Notes under the pieces: model-generated
Databases searched by the model: none
What the model was told of the DNA's origin: nothing
Seen by the model: the letters and a program-made list of their open reading frames with translations, nothing else
Shown: positions 38,010 to 46,177 of the stretch, one piece after another
How positions within the stretch are numbered: the stretch's first letter is position 1
Layout of the letters: each line of letters starts with the position of its first letter
NCBI RefSeq assembly: GCF_007970465.1
Contig: NZ_CP042429.1
Location: 2,976,001 to 3,040,000, forward strand
Origin: Corynebacterium nuruki S6-4
GTDB lineage: Bacteria; Actinomycetota; Actinomycetes; Mycobacteriales; Mycobacteriaceae
Reading direction: 5' to 3'
Length of the DNA: 64,000 bases
Program-made: the position numbers and the translations under genes

Positions 38010-38508
38010 AACTGAGAACGCGTACCCGTGCTCAACTATCAATTTATTAAGCGAGGCTGTCGGACCCGTCGAAATGATGCCCGTAGTGAGTTTCAATAAG
38101 TATTTGAGCGCTCTGAAGGTGCCGGATGCGTGGGTGCGAGTAGATTATTCGGAGAGTCCTGACGGCTGCGCATTGTACTCGAATTTGAAGACTATTTCAT
38201 CTGTGGATGGGCCAATTGCTGATACGATCGTAGTCTCGGGTTTTAAGTTTTCGGGGTCAGTATCGAGACGAATGTTGATATCCGCCGCGCGGTCGGAGTC
38301 GAATGCCGTAGGATTTCGTTTTAACGGGCCATCGGAATCCTCTGAGTGGTGTCATATGAAAGGTAACTATGATGCTCATGGGATTCGTCATGCTTCCGAA
38401 AGTGCATATCGATCAGTAGGGGATAGCTCAGTCTTGCAAGTGACTCTCACGTTGGTATCTTCTCAAGCGATCGATCAGGGAATTATGGATTGGTGTCTCA
38501 ATATATAA
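38002..38508 (+). CDS. Hypothetical soluble protein in accessory island
   Basis: 168 residues, AT-rich codon use like its neighbours. It overlaps the end of the membrane gene by eight bases. The sequence is mixed alpha/beta with no signal peptide or membrane span; recognisable stretches are VPDAWVRVDYSESPDGCALY and VTLTLVSSQAIDQG. No family was recognised. It could be a second immunity gene or part of an acquired cassette. The start ATG at 38002 is the only one near the 5' end. Confidence 0.6.
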   Translation: MNETENAYPCSTINLLSEAVGPVEMMPVVSFNKYLSALKVPDAWVRVDYSESPDGCALYSNLKTISSVDGPIADTIVVSGFKFSGSVSRRMLISAARSESNAVGFRFNGPSESSEWCHMKGNYDAHGIRHASESAYRSVGDSSVLQVTLTLVSSQAIDQGIMDWCLNI

Positions 38509-38541
38509 GAGTGAAGCTTCTCAGTGTGGGGCTGTTGTTTC

Positions 38542-38816
38542 ATGTTCTTTGAAATCGAGGACTACGTCGAGAATTCGGCAGGGAAGAATGATTTCAGAGT
38601 TGGCCCGGGTGAAGGAGGCGCCCATCTTCCTTGCATCTGTGTAGTCTGGGTCGGTGAACCAGGCAGTTCGTGCATCTTTGAAGTCAATATCGATCAACCG
38701 GGAATGACGATTATGATCAGCCTATGGGAAGACACGATATGTCGACAACTACCACAGTCGTCATTTGTCCTAGCGCGGGATCAGAGGGTAGTTCTGAAGT
38801 GCGCTACGAACATACT
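38542..38816 (+). pseudogene. Hypothetical protein, 3' end disrupted by IS copy B
   Basis: Open frame from ATG 38542 (MFFEIEDYVENSAGKND), running into the IS at 38817 and stopping inside it at 38865. A GTG at 38524 is an alternative start. From 38682 onward a second frame is open and continues convincingly on the far side of the IS (see 38724-40477). The two frames may be one gene with an older frameshift, or two overlapping genes. No homology was recognised. Confidence 0.4.
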
Positions 38817-40310
38817 GGCTCTTCCGGATCGGGAGTGCGTAGCGGGGATGAAGCAAGGCGGATGAGGGACCACAACATGTAGGGGGTTGGGGCCGGGAAC
38901 GTAGAAGGACCCTGCAGTGACAGGATGAAGGTGTCTAATCAACAACCTCGTCAACCACAGGATCCATGCCCAACCCTACCGTCACCTCCGCTTCTGCCCC
39001 GAACCTCGTCGCCGACACCATCTGCCGCACAGCCGAGTTGGGCCTGTCGATCGACAACGCCGCCGACGCCGGCGAGGTCACCCACCTGTTCTGCCACCCC
39101 ACCGCCATCGACGCTGCATGCCCTGGTTGCCACGAGGTCGGGACACTGCGCGATCACGTCGAACGACGGCTGACCGACCTCCCGATCGTTGGACATCCGT
39201 GTGTGCTGCACGTGAGTGTGCCGCGTTACGCCTGCGACAACCCACGCTGCCAGGGCAGCATCTTCCGGGCTGGACTTCCCCGAGCTGCTGGTCGCAAGCA
39301 GTCGGTGACCCGGCGGGTGACCCGGTGGATCCTGCAACGCATGGCCATCGACAATATGAGTGTCAAAGCCTGCGCCCGCGCGTTGGGTATCGGCTGGGAC
39401 AAGACCAATGATCTTGCCGTTGCCGCATGTCGGCACCTGGCCTACGGGGACCCGAACCGTCTCAAACACGTCCGGGTCCTCGGGGTGGACGAACACAAGT
39501 GGAAGCACGTCCGCGGTGACGGCTCCCCGGGATTCGTCACCGTGATCTGTGACCTCACCGGGGTCGTGAACGGTACCGGCCCGGCACGCCTGTTGGACAT
39601 GGTGCCGGGCAGGTCAGCTGACGCGTTGGGCGACTGGCTGGCCGATCGGGACCAGAACTTCCGCGACACCGTCAAGATCACCACGATGGACGGGTTCACC
39701 GGCTACGCCACCGCCGCCGAGAAGCACCTCGCCCACGCGCGGACGGTGATGGACCCGTTCCACGTGGTCCACCTGGCAGCGGGCAAGCTCGATGACTGCC
39801 GACGGCGGGTGCAGAACGATACGCTGGGCCACCGGGGCAGGAAAGGCGATCCGCTGTACGGCATTCGCCGCACGATGCTGACCCGGATCTCCCTGGTGAC
39901 CCCGAAACGCGGTGAGCGACTCGATGAGGTGCTCACCGCTGATGAGCATGTGGCGGTCCAGGTCACGTGGCGCTACTACCAGGAGATGATCGCCGCCTAC
40001 GGTGAGGACCAGCCTCGTGAAGGAAAGAAGCGGATGTTCAAGGTGATGAAAGCACTGGACAAGAAAGTGCCCGATGAGCTCAAGGAGCTGCGCAGTCTGG
40101 GCCGGACGTTGAACAAGCGCAGGAAGGACATCCTGGCGTTCTTCGACACCCGGGCATCCAACGGTCCTGTCGAGGCCTTAAATGGCAGGCTCGAGCACCT
40201 GCGGGGCATCGCGTTGGGGTTCCGGAACAAGGCCAACTACATCTTGCGGTCACTGATCCACTCGGGTGGACTCCGGGGCGCAATCAACGCACTCTGAAAC
40301 CGGAAGAGCC
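38817..40310 (+). mobile_element. ISL3-family insertion sequence, copy B
   Basis: 1494 bp with the same terminal pattern (GGCTCTTCCGGAT..GGAGTGCG on the left; its counterpart CGCACTCTGAAACCGGAAGAGCC on the right). Flanked by AACATACT at 38809-38816 and 40311-40318. The transposase differs from copies A and C at many residues, so this copy represents a separate lineage of the same element type. Confidence 0.95.
38966..40297 (+). CDS. ISL3-family transposase (copy B)
   Basis: 443 residues, complete. Zinc-ribbon-like N-terminus (CHPTAIDAACPGCHEVGTLRDH), then DDE domain with GVDEHKWKHVRGDG, TTMDGFTGYATA and the Glu in NGPVEALNGRLEH. It diverges from the A and C copies throughout (for instance RDQNFRDTVKI against RGSTFRHRIRV) while keeping length and motifs. 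The start at 38966 (MPNPTVTSASAPNLVAD) corresponds to the others. Confidence 0.95.
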   Translation: MPNPTVTSASAPNLVADTICRTAELGLSIDNAADAGEVTHLFCHPTAIDAACPGCHEVGTLRDHVERRLTDLPIVGHPCVLHVSVPRYACDNPRCQGSIFRAGLPRAAGRKQSVTRRVTRWILQRMAIDNMSVKACARALGIGWDKTNDLAVAACRHLAYGDPNRLKHVRVLGVDEHKWKHVRGDGSPGFVTVICDLTGVVNGTGPARLLDMVPGRSADALGDWLADRDQNFRDTVKITTMDGFTGYATAAEKHLAHARTVMDPFHVVHLAAGKLDDCRRRVQNDTLGHRGRKGDPLYGIRRTMLTRISLVTPKRGERLDEVLTADEHVAVQVTWRYYQEMIAAYGEDQPREGKKRMFKVMKALDKKVPDELKELRSLGRTLNKRRKDILAFFDTRASNGPVEALNGRLEHLRGIALGFRNKANYILRSLIHSGGLRGAINAL

Positions 40311-40473
40311 AACATACTGTGCACGATTGGGACTGGTATTATTTTGGCGCTCATGAGGAGGTTGATCAGGCAGAATATGCCCCGAAAAATACTTATGAGG
40401 CTTCATTGATGGGGATCGCTAAGCCTTTTGAGGTTTCCGGCGAAGGAAATGTAATTTCGGAGGCGGTCCGACT

Positions 40474-40842
40474 GTGAGAACCAAATTTCTCCCGAGGTCA
40501 GATAGGTCCGACTGTGTTATATATGGAATTGCGACAGCAATCCCATTCTATATAGTATTCCATATACTCCTAAGAGGGGTGATAGGCCAGTTCGTATCCT
40601 ATGACGCTGTTGTAGTTTATCGTCTCTGCGGAGTGATGACGCTACCCGGGATCGGAATCATAGCCTACTCGTTTGCGGAAGTCATAATACTAGCAGTGGT
40701 CTACGTTGTATTGTTTTTATATTTCAAGCCGAAAATGGAATTCGTCGTCAAGTCATCCGGATTTTCCGGAACCATCTTTTTGATTTCTGTTCCTTGGTCG
40801 TTATATAGCTACACTATGGCGATTTCGGAAATTGTCAAATAG
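40474..40842 (+). CDS. Small membrane protein in accessory island
   Basis: 122 residues, AT-rich. GTG start overlapping the TGA of the IS-split gene. Three or four hydrophobic segments (about residues 17-36, 46-62, 67-86 and 100-117); basic N-terminus. No family was recognised. Size and topology resemble the candidate immunity protein at 37548 though the sequences do not align obviously. Expression may have been lost because IS copy B separates it from the upstream genes. Confidence 0.6.
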   Translation: MRTKFLPRSDRSDCVIYGIATAIPFYIVFHILLRGVIGQFVSYDAVVVYRLCGVMTLPGIGIIAYSFAEVIILAVVYVVLFLYFKPKMEFVVKSSGFSGTIFLISVPWSLYSYTMAISEIVK

Positions 40843-41178
40843 AAGTACCCAGCGTTATTCGTAGCGCGCCTATATATGGTGGCGCTGACTCTTGTGAGCT
40901 CTGGGTGGGCACTGTCTCCGGCGCCGTTCGACGGAACGATGCTTTCGGACAATATTTAGGACTGAATCGAAATACGCGGACCTTCGGTGTAGGAAGTTCC
41001 CCAGCCTGCTCCGAGATGCTGCTCGACGAAGTCGGAGCCCCTAATTCTAGTGGCTTCAGGGCTACTGCCCTGGCGCGCGAATTCCGATGACGGTGAAATC
41101 ACCGCTCGTCCCGATTAGATTGGTGAATCCACCGTCGGCGTCACTGAGCCGACTCTTCCCGCTGGTCGGTGCCCGAGC
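40843..41178. other. Gene-poor remnant DNA
   Basis: 336 bp of mixed composition between the small membrane gene and the decayed porin copy. Short open frames occur (for example 40905-41090) but none has a ribosome-binding site, coupling or recognisable sequence. It probably represents degraded coding DNA from an earlier cassette. Confidence 0.4.
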
Positions 41179-41397
41179 CACCACAGCCGACGGGTGGGTG
41201 TGGATCGGCGGGGACGGGGCCTCGAAGCGGACCGTCGCATACTTCGAGACGGGCTAACAGATCGGTTGCGGCGTCGATATCGGCGGCGGTACGTCGGCGC
41301 AGGGCCGGTTTCACCCAAGGGGTGCAAAGCCCGACGATGTGGGCAGCACCGGTGGTCCGAGTGCGCATGTCGAGCTGCCGGACATCGCAGGCAAGGG
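41179..41397 (+). pseudogene. Decayed fragment of a second MspA-type porin gene
   Basis: Aligns with bases about 33979-34295 of the intact porin, minus a deletion. Shared stretches include CCGACGGGTGGGTG, GTGTGGATCG.CGGGGACGGGGC, TTCGAGACGGG, CAGATCGG.TGCGG.GT.GATATCG and GAGCTGCCGGACATCGC. A TAA (41255-41257) replaces the Tyr codon of GYQIGC, and an extra G near 41303 shifts the frame. Only the central third of the gene remains. It is direct evidence that the locus was once duplicated or recombined. Confidence 0.85.
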
Positions 41398-41468
41398 TTA
41401 TTAGTCAGCAGGCTAGACTCTTTGACTGACGGTATAGAGGAACGTTTCCAGAAGCTCAGGGATCTGCA

Positions 41469-41896
41469 ATGGTGGTATATATTATATTGCTTCTTATGAT
41501 TACTGCGACACTTTTGTCGGGCTTGAGGATGAGCCTATATCCTCGTCCGCGTTCGGAGTATAGAAAAGCGGTGGCGCACGGATCGACGATTTCTATCAGC
41601 GCCTTAATCCTGATTGTGGAATCGTCGGCGCCATTGCTACCGGGGATTTGTCGTTGGCCGTATTCGGTGTGGCGGCGTCAATAATTCAATATTGGCTCGT
41701 GCGTTGGCGCGAAGAGAGCCTCATCGCACTGCCAAAACTGAAGAAGGTGGTGGTCGACATTCGAGTATATGTACGAACCTGGAGGGATGGTCGGAAAAGG
41801 CTGGCAGAATTTTGTTTCGGTCGAGGGTGGAAATTGCCGGACGATTACCCTGAGTCCGCCAGAGAACTGTTCAGTGTACTAGATCATGAGCAATAA
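41469..41896 (+). pseudogene. Probable frameshifted membrane protein
   Basis: The frame from 41469 encodes MVVYIILLLMITATLLSGLR... and loses sense near 41600. A second frame continues with DFYQRLNPDCGIVGAIATGD, SLAVFGVAASIIQYWLVRWR and ends SARELFSVLDHEQ at 41896. Joining them near 41570-41600 gives one protein with an N-terminal membrane helix, a second helix (about AVFGVAASIIQYWLV) and a charged C-terminal domain. An alternative is a shorter intact gene from 41648. No family was recognised. Confidence 0.45.
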
Positions 41897-41960
41897 TCGA
41901 TGTATAGCATAGTTGGATGTTTGGATCCGTGGTGTCCATCCTTTTGGGGTTGCTTTTAGT

Positions 41961-43453
41961 GGCTCTTCCGGATGAAGAGTGCGTAGCAGGTGTGCAGCAG
42001 GCCGGATGGGCCACCACAACATGTAGGGGCTGGGGCCGGGAACGTAGAAGGACCCTGCAGTGACAGGATGAAGGTGTCTTAAGCATCCATCCAACCGCTC
42101 CAGGATCCATGTCTCACCCTACCGTTACCCCTGGTCCCGCCCCGAACCTCGTCGCCGACACGATCTGCCGGACTGCCGAGCTGGGCCTGTCGATCGACAA
42201 CGCCGCCGACGCCGGAAACGTCACCCACCTGTACTGCCACCCAGTGACCTTCGACCTCAACTGCCCGGGCTGCGGGTATGCCTGCCGGGTCCGTGACCAT
42301 GTCGAACGCCGGCTTACGGACCTGCCTATCGTCGGCCACCCCAGCCTCCTGCACGTCCGTGTACCCCGGCTGGCCTGCGGCAACGACGATTGTCCTGTCA
42401 CCGTCTTCCGGGCGTCGATCCCACAGGCCGCTGAGGATCGACAGTCTGTGACCCACCGGGTGACCCGCTGGATCCTCCAGCGCATGGCCATCGACGGCAT
42501 GAGCGTGAAAGCCTGCGCCCGGGCATTGGGGATCGGCTGGGACAAGACCAACCAGCTGGCCCTGACAGCCTGCCGGCACCTGTCCTACGGAGATCCCACC
42601 CGACTGGACCGGGTCCGGATCCTCGGCGTGGACGAGCACAAATGGAAGCACGTCCGCGGCGACGGGTCCCCCGGCTTCGTCACCGTCATCGTGGACCTGA
42701 CCCCACTGGTCGACGGGGTAGGCTCGGCCCGGCTCCTGGACATGGTGCCCGGCCGCAGTGCCGACGCCTTCGGCGACTGGCTCGATGCCCGCGGCAGCAC
42801 GTTCCGCCACCGGATCCGGGTCGTGACCATGGACGGGTTCACCGGCTACGCGAAAGCCGCGACCCAGCATCTGAGTCAGGCCAGGCAGGTCATGGACCCG
42901 TTCCACGTCGTCCATCTGGCCATCGACAAGCTCACCGCATGCCGACAAAGGGTCCAGAATGAGACGACAGGTCACCGCGGGCGGTCGGGGGATCCGTTGT
43001 ACGGGATCCGGCGCATCCTGCTGACCCGCAAGTCACTGGTGACCCCGACCAACGCGGCGAAGCTCGATGAGGTGCTCACCAGCGAGGCACACCTTCCGGT
43101 GCAGATGACGTGGCATTTCTACCAGGAGATTCTTGCGGCATACCAAGCGGACCGGCCCCGCGACGGGAAGCTGCGGATGTTCAAGGTCATCAAGGCGCTA
43201 CACGTGAAGATCCCCAACGACCTGCGGGAACTGCGGGTGCTGGGCCAGACGCTGTGGCGGCGACGAGCCGACATCCTCGCCTACTTCGACACCGGTGCGT
43301 CCAACGGGCCGGTGGAGAACATCAACGGCAAGCTGGAGCACCTGCGCGGTATCGCCCTGGGGTTCAGGAACAAGGCCAACTACATCTTGAGGTCACTGAT
43401 CCACTCGGGCGGACTCCGGGGTGCAATCAACGCACTCTGAAACCGGAAGAGCC
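41961..43453 (+). mobile_element. ISL3-family insertion sequence, copy C
   Basis: 1493 bp with ends GGCTCTTCCGGATGAAGAGTGCG (left, identical to the right-hand end of copy A) and CGCACTCTGAAACCGGAAGAGCC (right). Flanked by CTTTTAGT at 41953-41960 and 43454-43461. Closely related to copy A and in the opposite orientation to it, so recombination between A and C could invert about 30 kb. Confidence 0.96.
42109..43440 (+). CDS. ISL3-family transposase (copy C)
   Basis: 443 residues, complete. Nearly the same as the copy A transposase, with scattered substitutions (for example ATDGMSVTACA in A, AIDGMSVKACA here). All catalytic motifs are kept: GVDEHKWKHVRGDG, VVTMDGFTGYAKA, NGPVENINGKLEH. The ATG at 42109 follows GGATCC. 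Both A and C look functional, so either could move. Confidence 0.95.
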   Translation: MSHPTVTPGPAPNLVADTICRTAELGLSIDNAADAGNVTHLYCHPVTFDLNCPGCGYACRVRDHVERRLTDLPIVGHPSLLHVRVPRLACGNDDCPVTVFRASIPQAAEDRQSVTHRVTRWILQRMAIDGMSVKACARALGIGWDKTNQLALTACRHLSYGDPTRLDRVRILGVDEHKWKHVRGDGSPGFVTVIVDLTPLVDGVGSARLLDMVPGRSADAFGDWLDARGSTFRHRIRVVTMDGFTGYAKAATQHLSQARQVMDPFHVVHLAIDKLTACRQRVQNETTGHRGRSGDPLYGIRRILLTRKSLVTPTNAAKLDEVLTSEAHLPVQMTWHFYQEILAAYQADRPRDGKLRMFKVIKALHVKIPNDLRELRVLGQTLWRRRADILAYFDTGASNGPVENINGKLEHLRGIALGFRNKANYILRSLIHSGGLRGAINAL

Positions 43454-43490
43454 CTTTTAGTCAGCCAGAGAGGGATTCCCGGTCATCGCG

Positions 43491-43667
43491 GTGGCTGGTG
43501 GAGTCTACAAAACCCTGTGGTTACAACATGATATGGAGGCTGTTGTTCGAATGCGGTTATTTGTACTGCTAGTGGCGGCTCCTGCGGTTCGGGTGATGGC
43601 GGGTGTTACAGGAGGGGTAGTTGCTGGCGCGGCAATCAGTCAACGGGTTCCAGGAGGGTTCTTATGA
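43491..43667 (+). CDS. Glycine-rich C-terminal remnant (orphan effector tail?)
   Basis: Open frame from about 43470; a GTG at 43491 gives 58 residues and an ATG at 43533 gives 44. The sequence ends VRVMAGVTGGVVAGAAISQR plus VPGGFL, a hydrophobic glycine-zipper-like tail comparable in style to the end of the protein at 35359-37535. The stop overlaps the ATG of the next membrane gene (ATGA), a normal effector-immunity layout. The 5' part is missing or was lost at the IS copy C insertion. Low certainty that it is expressed. Confidence 0.4.
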   Translation: MAGGVYKTLWLQHDMEAVVRMRLFVLLVAAPAVRVMAGVTGGVVAGAAISQRVPGGFL

Positions 43668-44329
43668 CCCATAGTGATTTTAAGTTTGGAAAAAGCATCG
43701 GTACTTACATACTGATATTTGGTGGGCAAGGCATCAGTATCGTTCTGATGATTGTTCTTATCGCCCATGGGTCTCTTAGTGGGGACATCTCCTCGCTTGT
43801 CGTCGCTGTTGTCCTGTGTGCTTTCACTCTGATGTGGGTCATGACGTATCTGTGCAACAGAAGGTCTAAGAGCGGTGGACCGGCGGATATAATTAATGGA
43901 GAATATAGGCTATCTCTGGTTGATCGTCTCGCATCCTACCCCTCATTCATTTCATTCTTCGTGGTTGTCGTGTTCGTTGGGTGGAAAATGCTCGGCGCTG
44001 CGGACGGGGTCATGTCGTGGCGTAGAAAGTCGACAACGGTACTTGTTGTGGGCTGCATCGGAATCGTCGTGTATATCGCCGAAGCGCTGAGGCCCTGGAA
44101 GATCAGAGTGACAGATGATGAAGTGGTTCTCTTGAGATACGGTACGGTGTCCCGTATCACCCGCGTTTCGCTGTTACATTCGCGTGGAACATCACTGCAG
44201 GGAGTGATTGTCGACGGGGAGATGGTGGCAGGGAAAGGTGCTGCCGGTGCTCCGGCTCGGTGTGTGGTGGACTTCCCGCTCCGCGGTTGGAAAGCGGTTG
44301 ACGCAACCACCGCTCATACCCAGGTATGA
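43664..44329 (+). CDS. Membrane protein with C-terminal PH-like domain, candidate immunity protein
   Basis: 221 residues. ATG overlaps the preceding TGA. Four hydrophobic segments (about residues 12-33, 40-62, 94-108 and 125-140), then a short domain beginning RPWKIRVTDDEVVLLRYGTV that resembles the beta-rich PH-like regions of small actinobacterial membrane proteins. It marks the right end of the accessory island; base composition returns to GC-rich towards its 3' end. Function unknown; an immunity role is suggested only by the coupled glycine-rich remnant. Confidence 0.62.
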   Translation: MTHSDFKFGKSIGTYILIFGGQGISIVLMIVLIAHGSLSGDISSLVVAVVLCAFTLMWVMTYLCNRRSKSGGPADIINGEYRLSLVDRLASYPSFISFFVVVVFVGWKMLGAADGVMSWRRKSTTVLVVGCIGIVVYIAEALRPWKIRVTDDEVVLLRYGTVSRITRVSLLHSRGTSLQGVIVDGEMVAGKGAAGAPARCVVDFPLRGWKAVDATTAHTQV

Positions 44330-44408
44330 CCGGCCAGCGCCACAGACCACCACACAATCAGCCCGTGGACCGATGAACGCCGGCCGGCCGGCGACGACCA
44401 TGTAGTCC

Positions 44409-45374
44409 ATGATCACCGTCACCGACCTGCACAAGAGGTACGGCAGGAAAGAAGCCGTCACCGACCTCTCCTTCACCGTCCCCGATGCCACCGTCACCGG
44501 CTTCCTCGGCCCCAACGGCTCCGGCAAATCCACCACGATGCGCTGCATCCTCGGCCTCGACCGACCCAGCTCCGGCACCGTCACCGTCGACGGCAGCGAC
44601 TTCACCGCCCTGCCCGACAAGTCCTCCGTCGCCGGCGCCCTGCTCGACGCCGGCTGGTTCAGCCCCGCCCGCAGCGGACGGTCCCACCTGCGCGTCCTCG
44701 CCCGCGGCGCCGGCATTCCCGACCGCCGGGTCGAGGAGTGCCTCGCGATCGTCGGGCTCACCGAGGCGGCGTCCAAGAAAGTGGGCGGCTACTCGCTCGG
44801 CATGAAGCAGCGCCTCGGCCTCGCCGGCGCCCTGCTCGGCGATCCGAAGCACCTCATCCTCGACGAACCCGTCAACGGCCTCGACCCGGAGGGCGTCAGC
44901 TGGATGCGTCACACCATCCGCACGCTGGCGGCCCAGGGCCGTGCCGTCCTCGTCTCCTCCCACCTGCTGTCGGAGATGCAGCTCACCGCCGACCGCCTCG
45001 TCGTCATCGGCCGCGGTCGGATGATCGGCGAGTACACCATGGACGAGTTCCTCGCCGGCGGCAGCCACGTCCTGGTCGAAACCCCCTCACCGCAGTTCAG
45101 CGAATCATTGGGCACCCGGCTGCGCGACGCCGGTTTCGCCGCCGCCTTTGGGACCGGGGGCGGGGACCGTCCGTCCGCCGACCTCACCGTCGAGATCCCC
45201 GACGGCGGCACCGACGCCGAGGTCCGCCGGGCCGTCGCCGAGATCGCCCTGGCGGCGTCCGTCCCGGTCACCGGGCTGCGCGCCGAGACCGCCGACCTGG
45301 AATCCAGGTTCCTCGCCGCCACCGCGGACGCCCAGGAGTACCGCACCGAAACCGCCACCGCCGGAAGGAACTGA
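44409..45374 (+). CDS. ABC transporter ATP-binding protein
   Basis: 321 residues, exporter-type (DrrA/CcmA-like) ATPase. Walker A LGPNGSGKST, signature YSLGMKQRLGLAGAL, Walker B LILDEPVNGLDPEG and switch His in LVSSHLLSEM. The C-terminal ~90 residues form the extra domain typical of the DrrA group. The permease gene begins five bases downstream. Substrates could be lipids, peptides or drugs. Confidence 0.93.
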   Translation: MITVTDLHKRYGRKEAVTDLSFTVPDATVTGFLGPNGSGKSTTMRCILGLDRPSSGTVTVDGSDFTALPDKSSVAGALLDAGWFSPARSGRSHLRVLARGAGIPDRRVEECLAIVGLTEAASKKVGGYSLGMKQRLGLAGALLGDPKHLILDEPVNGLDPEGVSWMRHTIRTLAAQGRAVLVSSHLLSEMQLTADRLVVIGRGRMIGEYTMDEFLAGGSHVLVETPSPQFSESLGTRLRDAGFAAAFGTGGGDRPSADLTVEIPDGGTDAEVRRAVAEIALAASVPVTGLRAETADLESRFLAATADAQEYRTETATAGRN

Positions 45375-45379
45375 CCGTC

Positions 45380-46156
45380 ATGTCCACCCCGTCCACCCTG
45401 TCCACGCAGTCTACCCTGACCACATTCATCCGCGCCGTCCACGCCGAGACGACGAAACTGTTCAGCGTCCGCGCCTCCGCCGTGTACGCCGTCCTGCTCA
45501 CCGGCTCCCTGTTCGGCCCGGTCACCCTCATCGGCATCTTCGGCAAACACGGCACCGACATGGACTGGTCCACCATCCTGTTCGGCCTGCAGATCTTCCA
45601 GCTCATCGCCGTGATCTTCGCCGCCGCCACCACCGCCGGCGACATCCGCAACCACCTGCACGCCCAGGCATTCCTCACCCAGGCACGCCGCTGGCAGTGG
45701 GTCGCCGCGAAAATACTCGTCACCACGGTCTTCATCGCCGTCACCTTCGTGGTCGGCACCGTCCTGGCCGTCGGCGTCGGCGCAGCCCTCGGCGGCACCC
45801 TGGCCCTCGGCACGGCTACGCACCTGCCGGTCGTCGGGCTGGTGACCTCGGTCCTGTTCGCCGCGATGACCGTCGGCCTGGCCTGCATCATCCGCTCCCA
45901 GGTGGCCGCGGTCGCCGTGCCGGTGGCGTGGCTGCTCGTCATCGACGGGATGCTCGGCATGGCCGCCGAACACATCGACATCTTCCGCCCGCTCGCCGCC
46001 GTCGCCCCCGGGCAGCGGATGAACCAGCTCATGTCCGGGGAGGACCCGCTGGGCCTCGGCCTGGGCACCGCCGCCTGCTACCTGGTGATCGTCGCCTGGT
46101 TCGTCGTCCTCAGCGCCGTCGGCCTGTGGCGCAACCACCGCGCCGACGTCCGCTGA
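45380..46156 (+). CDS. ABC transporter permease (ABC-2 type)
   Basis: About 258 residues from ATG 45380. Thr/Ser-rich N-terminus, then FIRAVHAETTKLFSVRASAV, the usual cytoplasmic entry of ABC-2 permeases. Six membrane spans follow. It forms a half-exporter pair with the preceding ATPase. A longer in-frame start would overlap the ATPase gene extensively and is rejected. Confidence 0.88.
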   Translation: MSTPSTLSTQSTLTTFIRAVHAETTKLFSVRASAVYAVLLTGSLFGPVTLIGIFGKHGTDMDWSTILFGLQIFQLIAVIFAAATTAGDIRNHLHAQAFLTQARRWQWVAAKILVTTVFIAVTFVVGTVLAVGVGAALGGTLALGTATHLPVVGLVTSVLFAAMTVGLACIIRSQVAAVAVPVAWLLVIDGMLGMAAEHIDIFRPLAAVAPGQRMNQLMSGEDPLGLGLGTAACYLVIVAWFVVLSAVGLWRNHRADVR

Positions 46157-46177
46157 GCCACCCGGTAGCCTGGCGGC

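Larger units (their letters stand above)
38724..40477 (+). pseudogene. Small gene interrupted by IS copy B
   Basis: Codons 38724-38816 (MGRHDMSTTTTVVICPSAG...) join to 40319-40477 (HDWDWYYFGAHEEVDQAEY..., ending SEAVRL) once the IS and one AACATACT copy are removed, giving about 83 residues. The Trp/Tyr/His/acidic-rich C-terminal part reads like real protein. Its TGA overlaps the GTG of the next gene (GTGA), the same coupling used elsewhere in this island. That supports the frame. Function unknown. Confidence 0.5.

Noticed and set aside
40905..41090. Short plus-strand frame in the island
   Set aside because: No initiation signal, no coupling and no recognisable sequence; likely chance.
41917..43531. 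A 37-codon frame (MFGSVVSILLGLLL...) created by joining the flanks of IS copy C
   Set aside because: Hydrophobic and open across the join but very short, and a different frame through the same bases gives the more convincing glycine-rich remnant.
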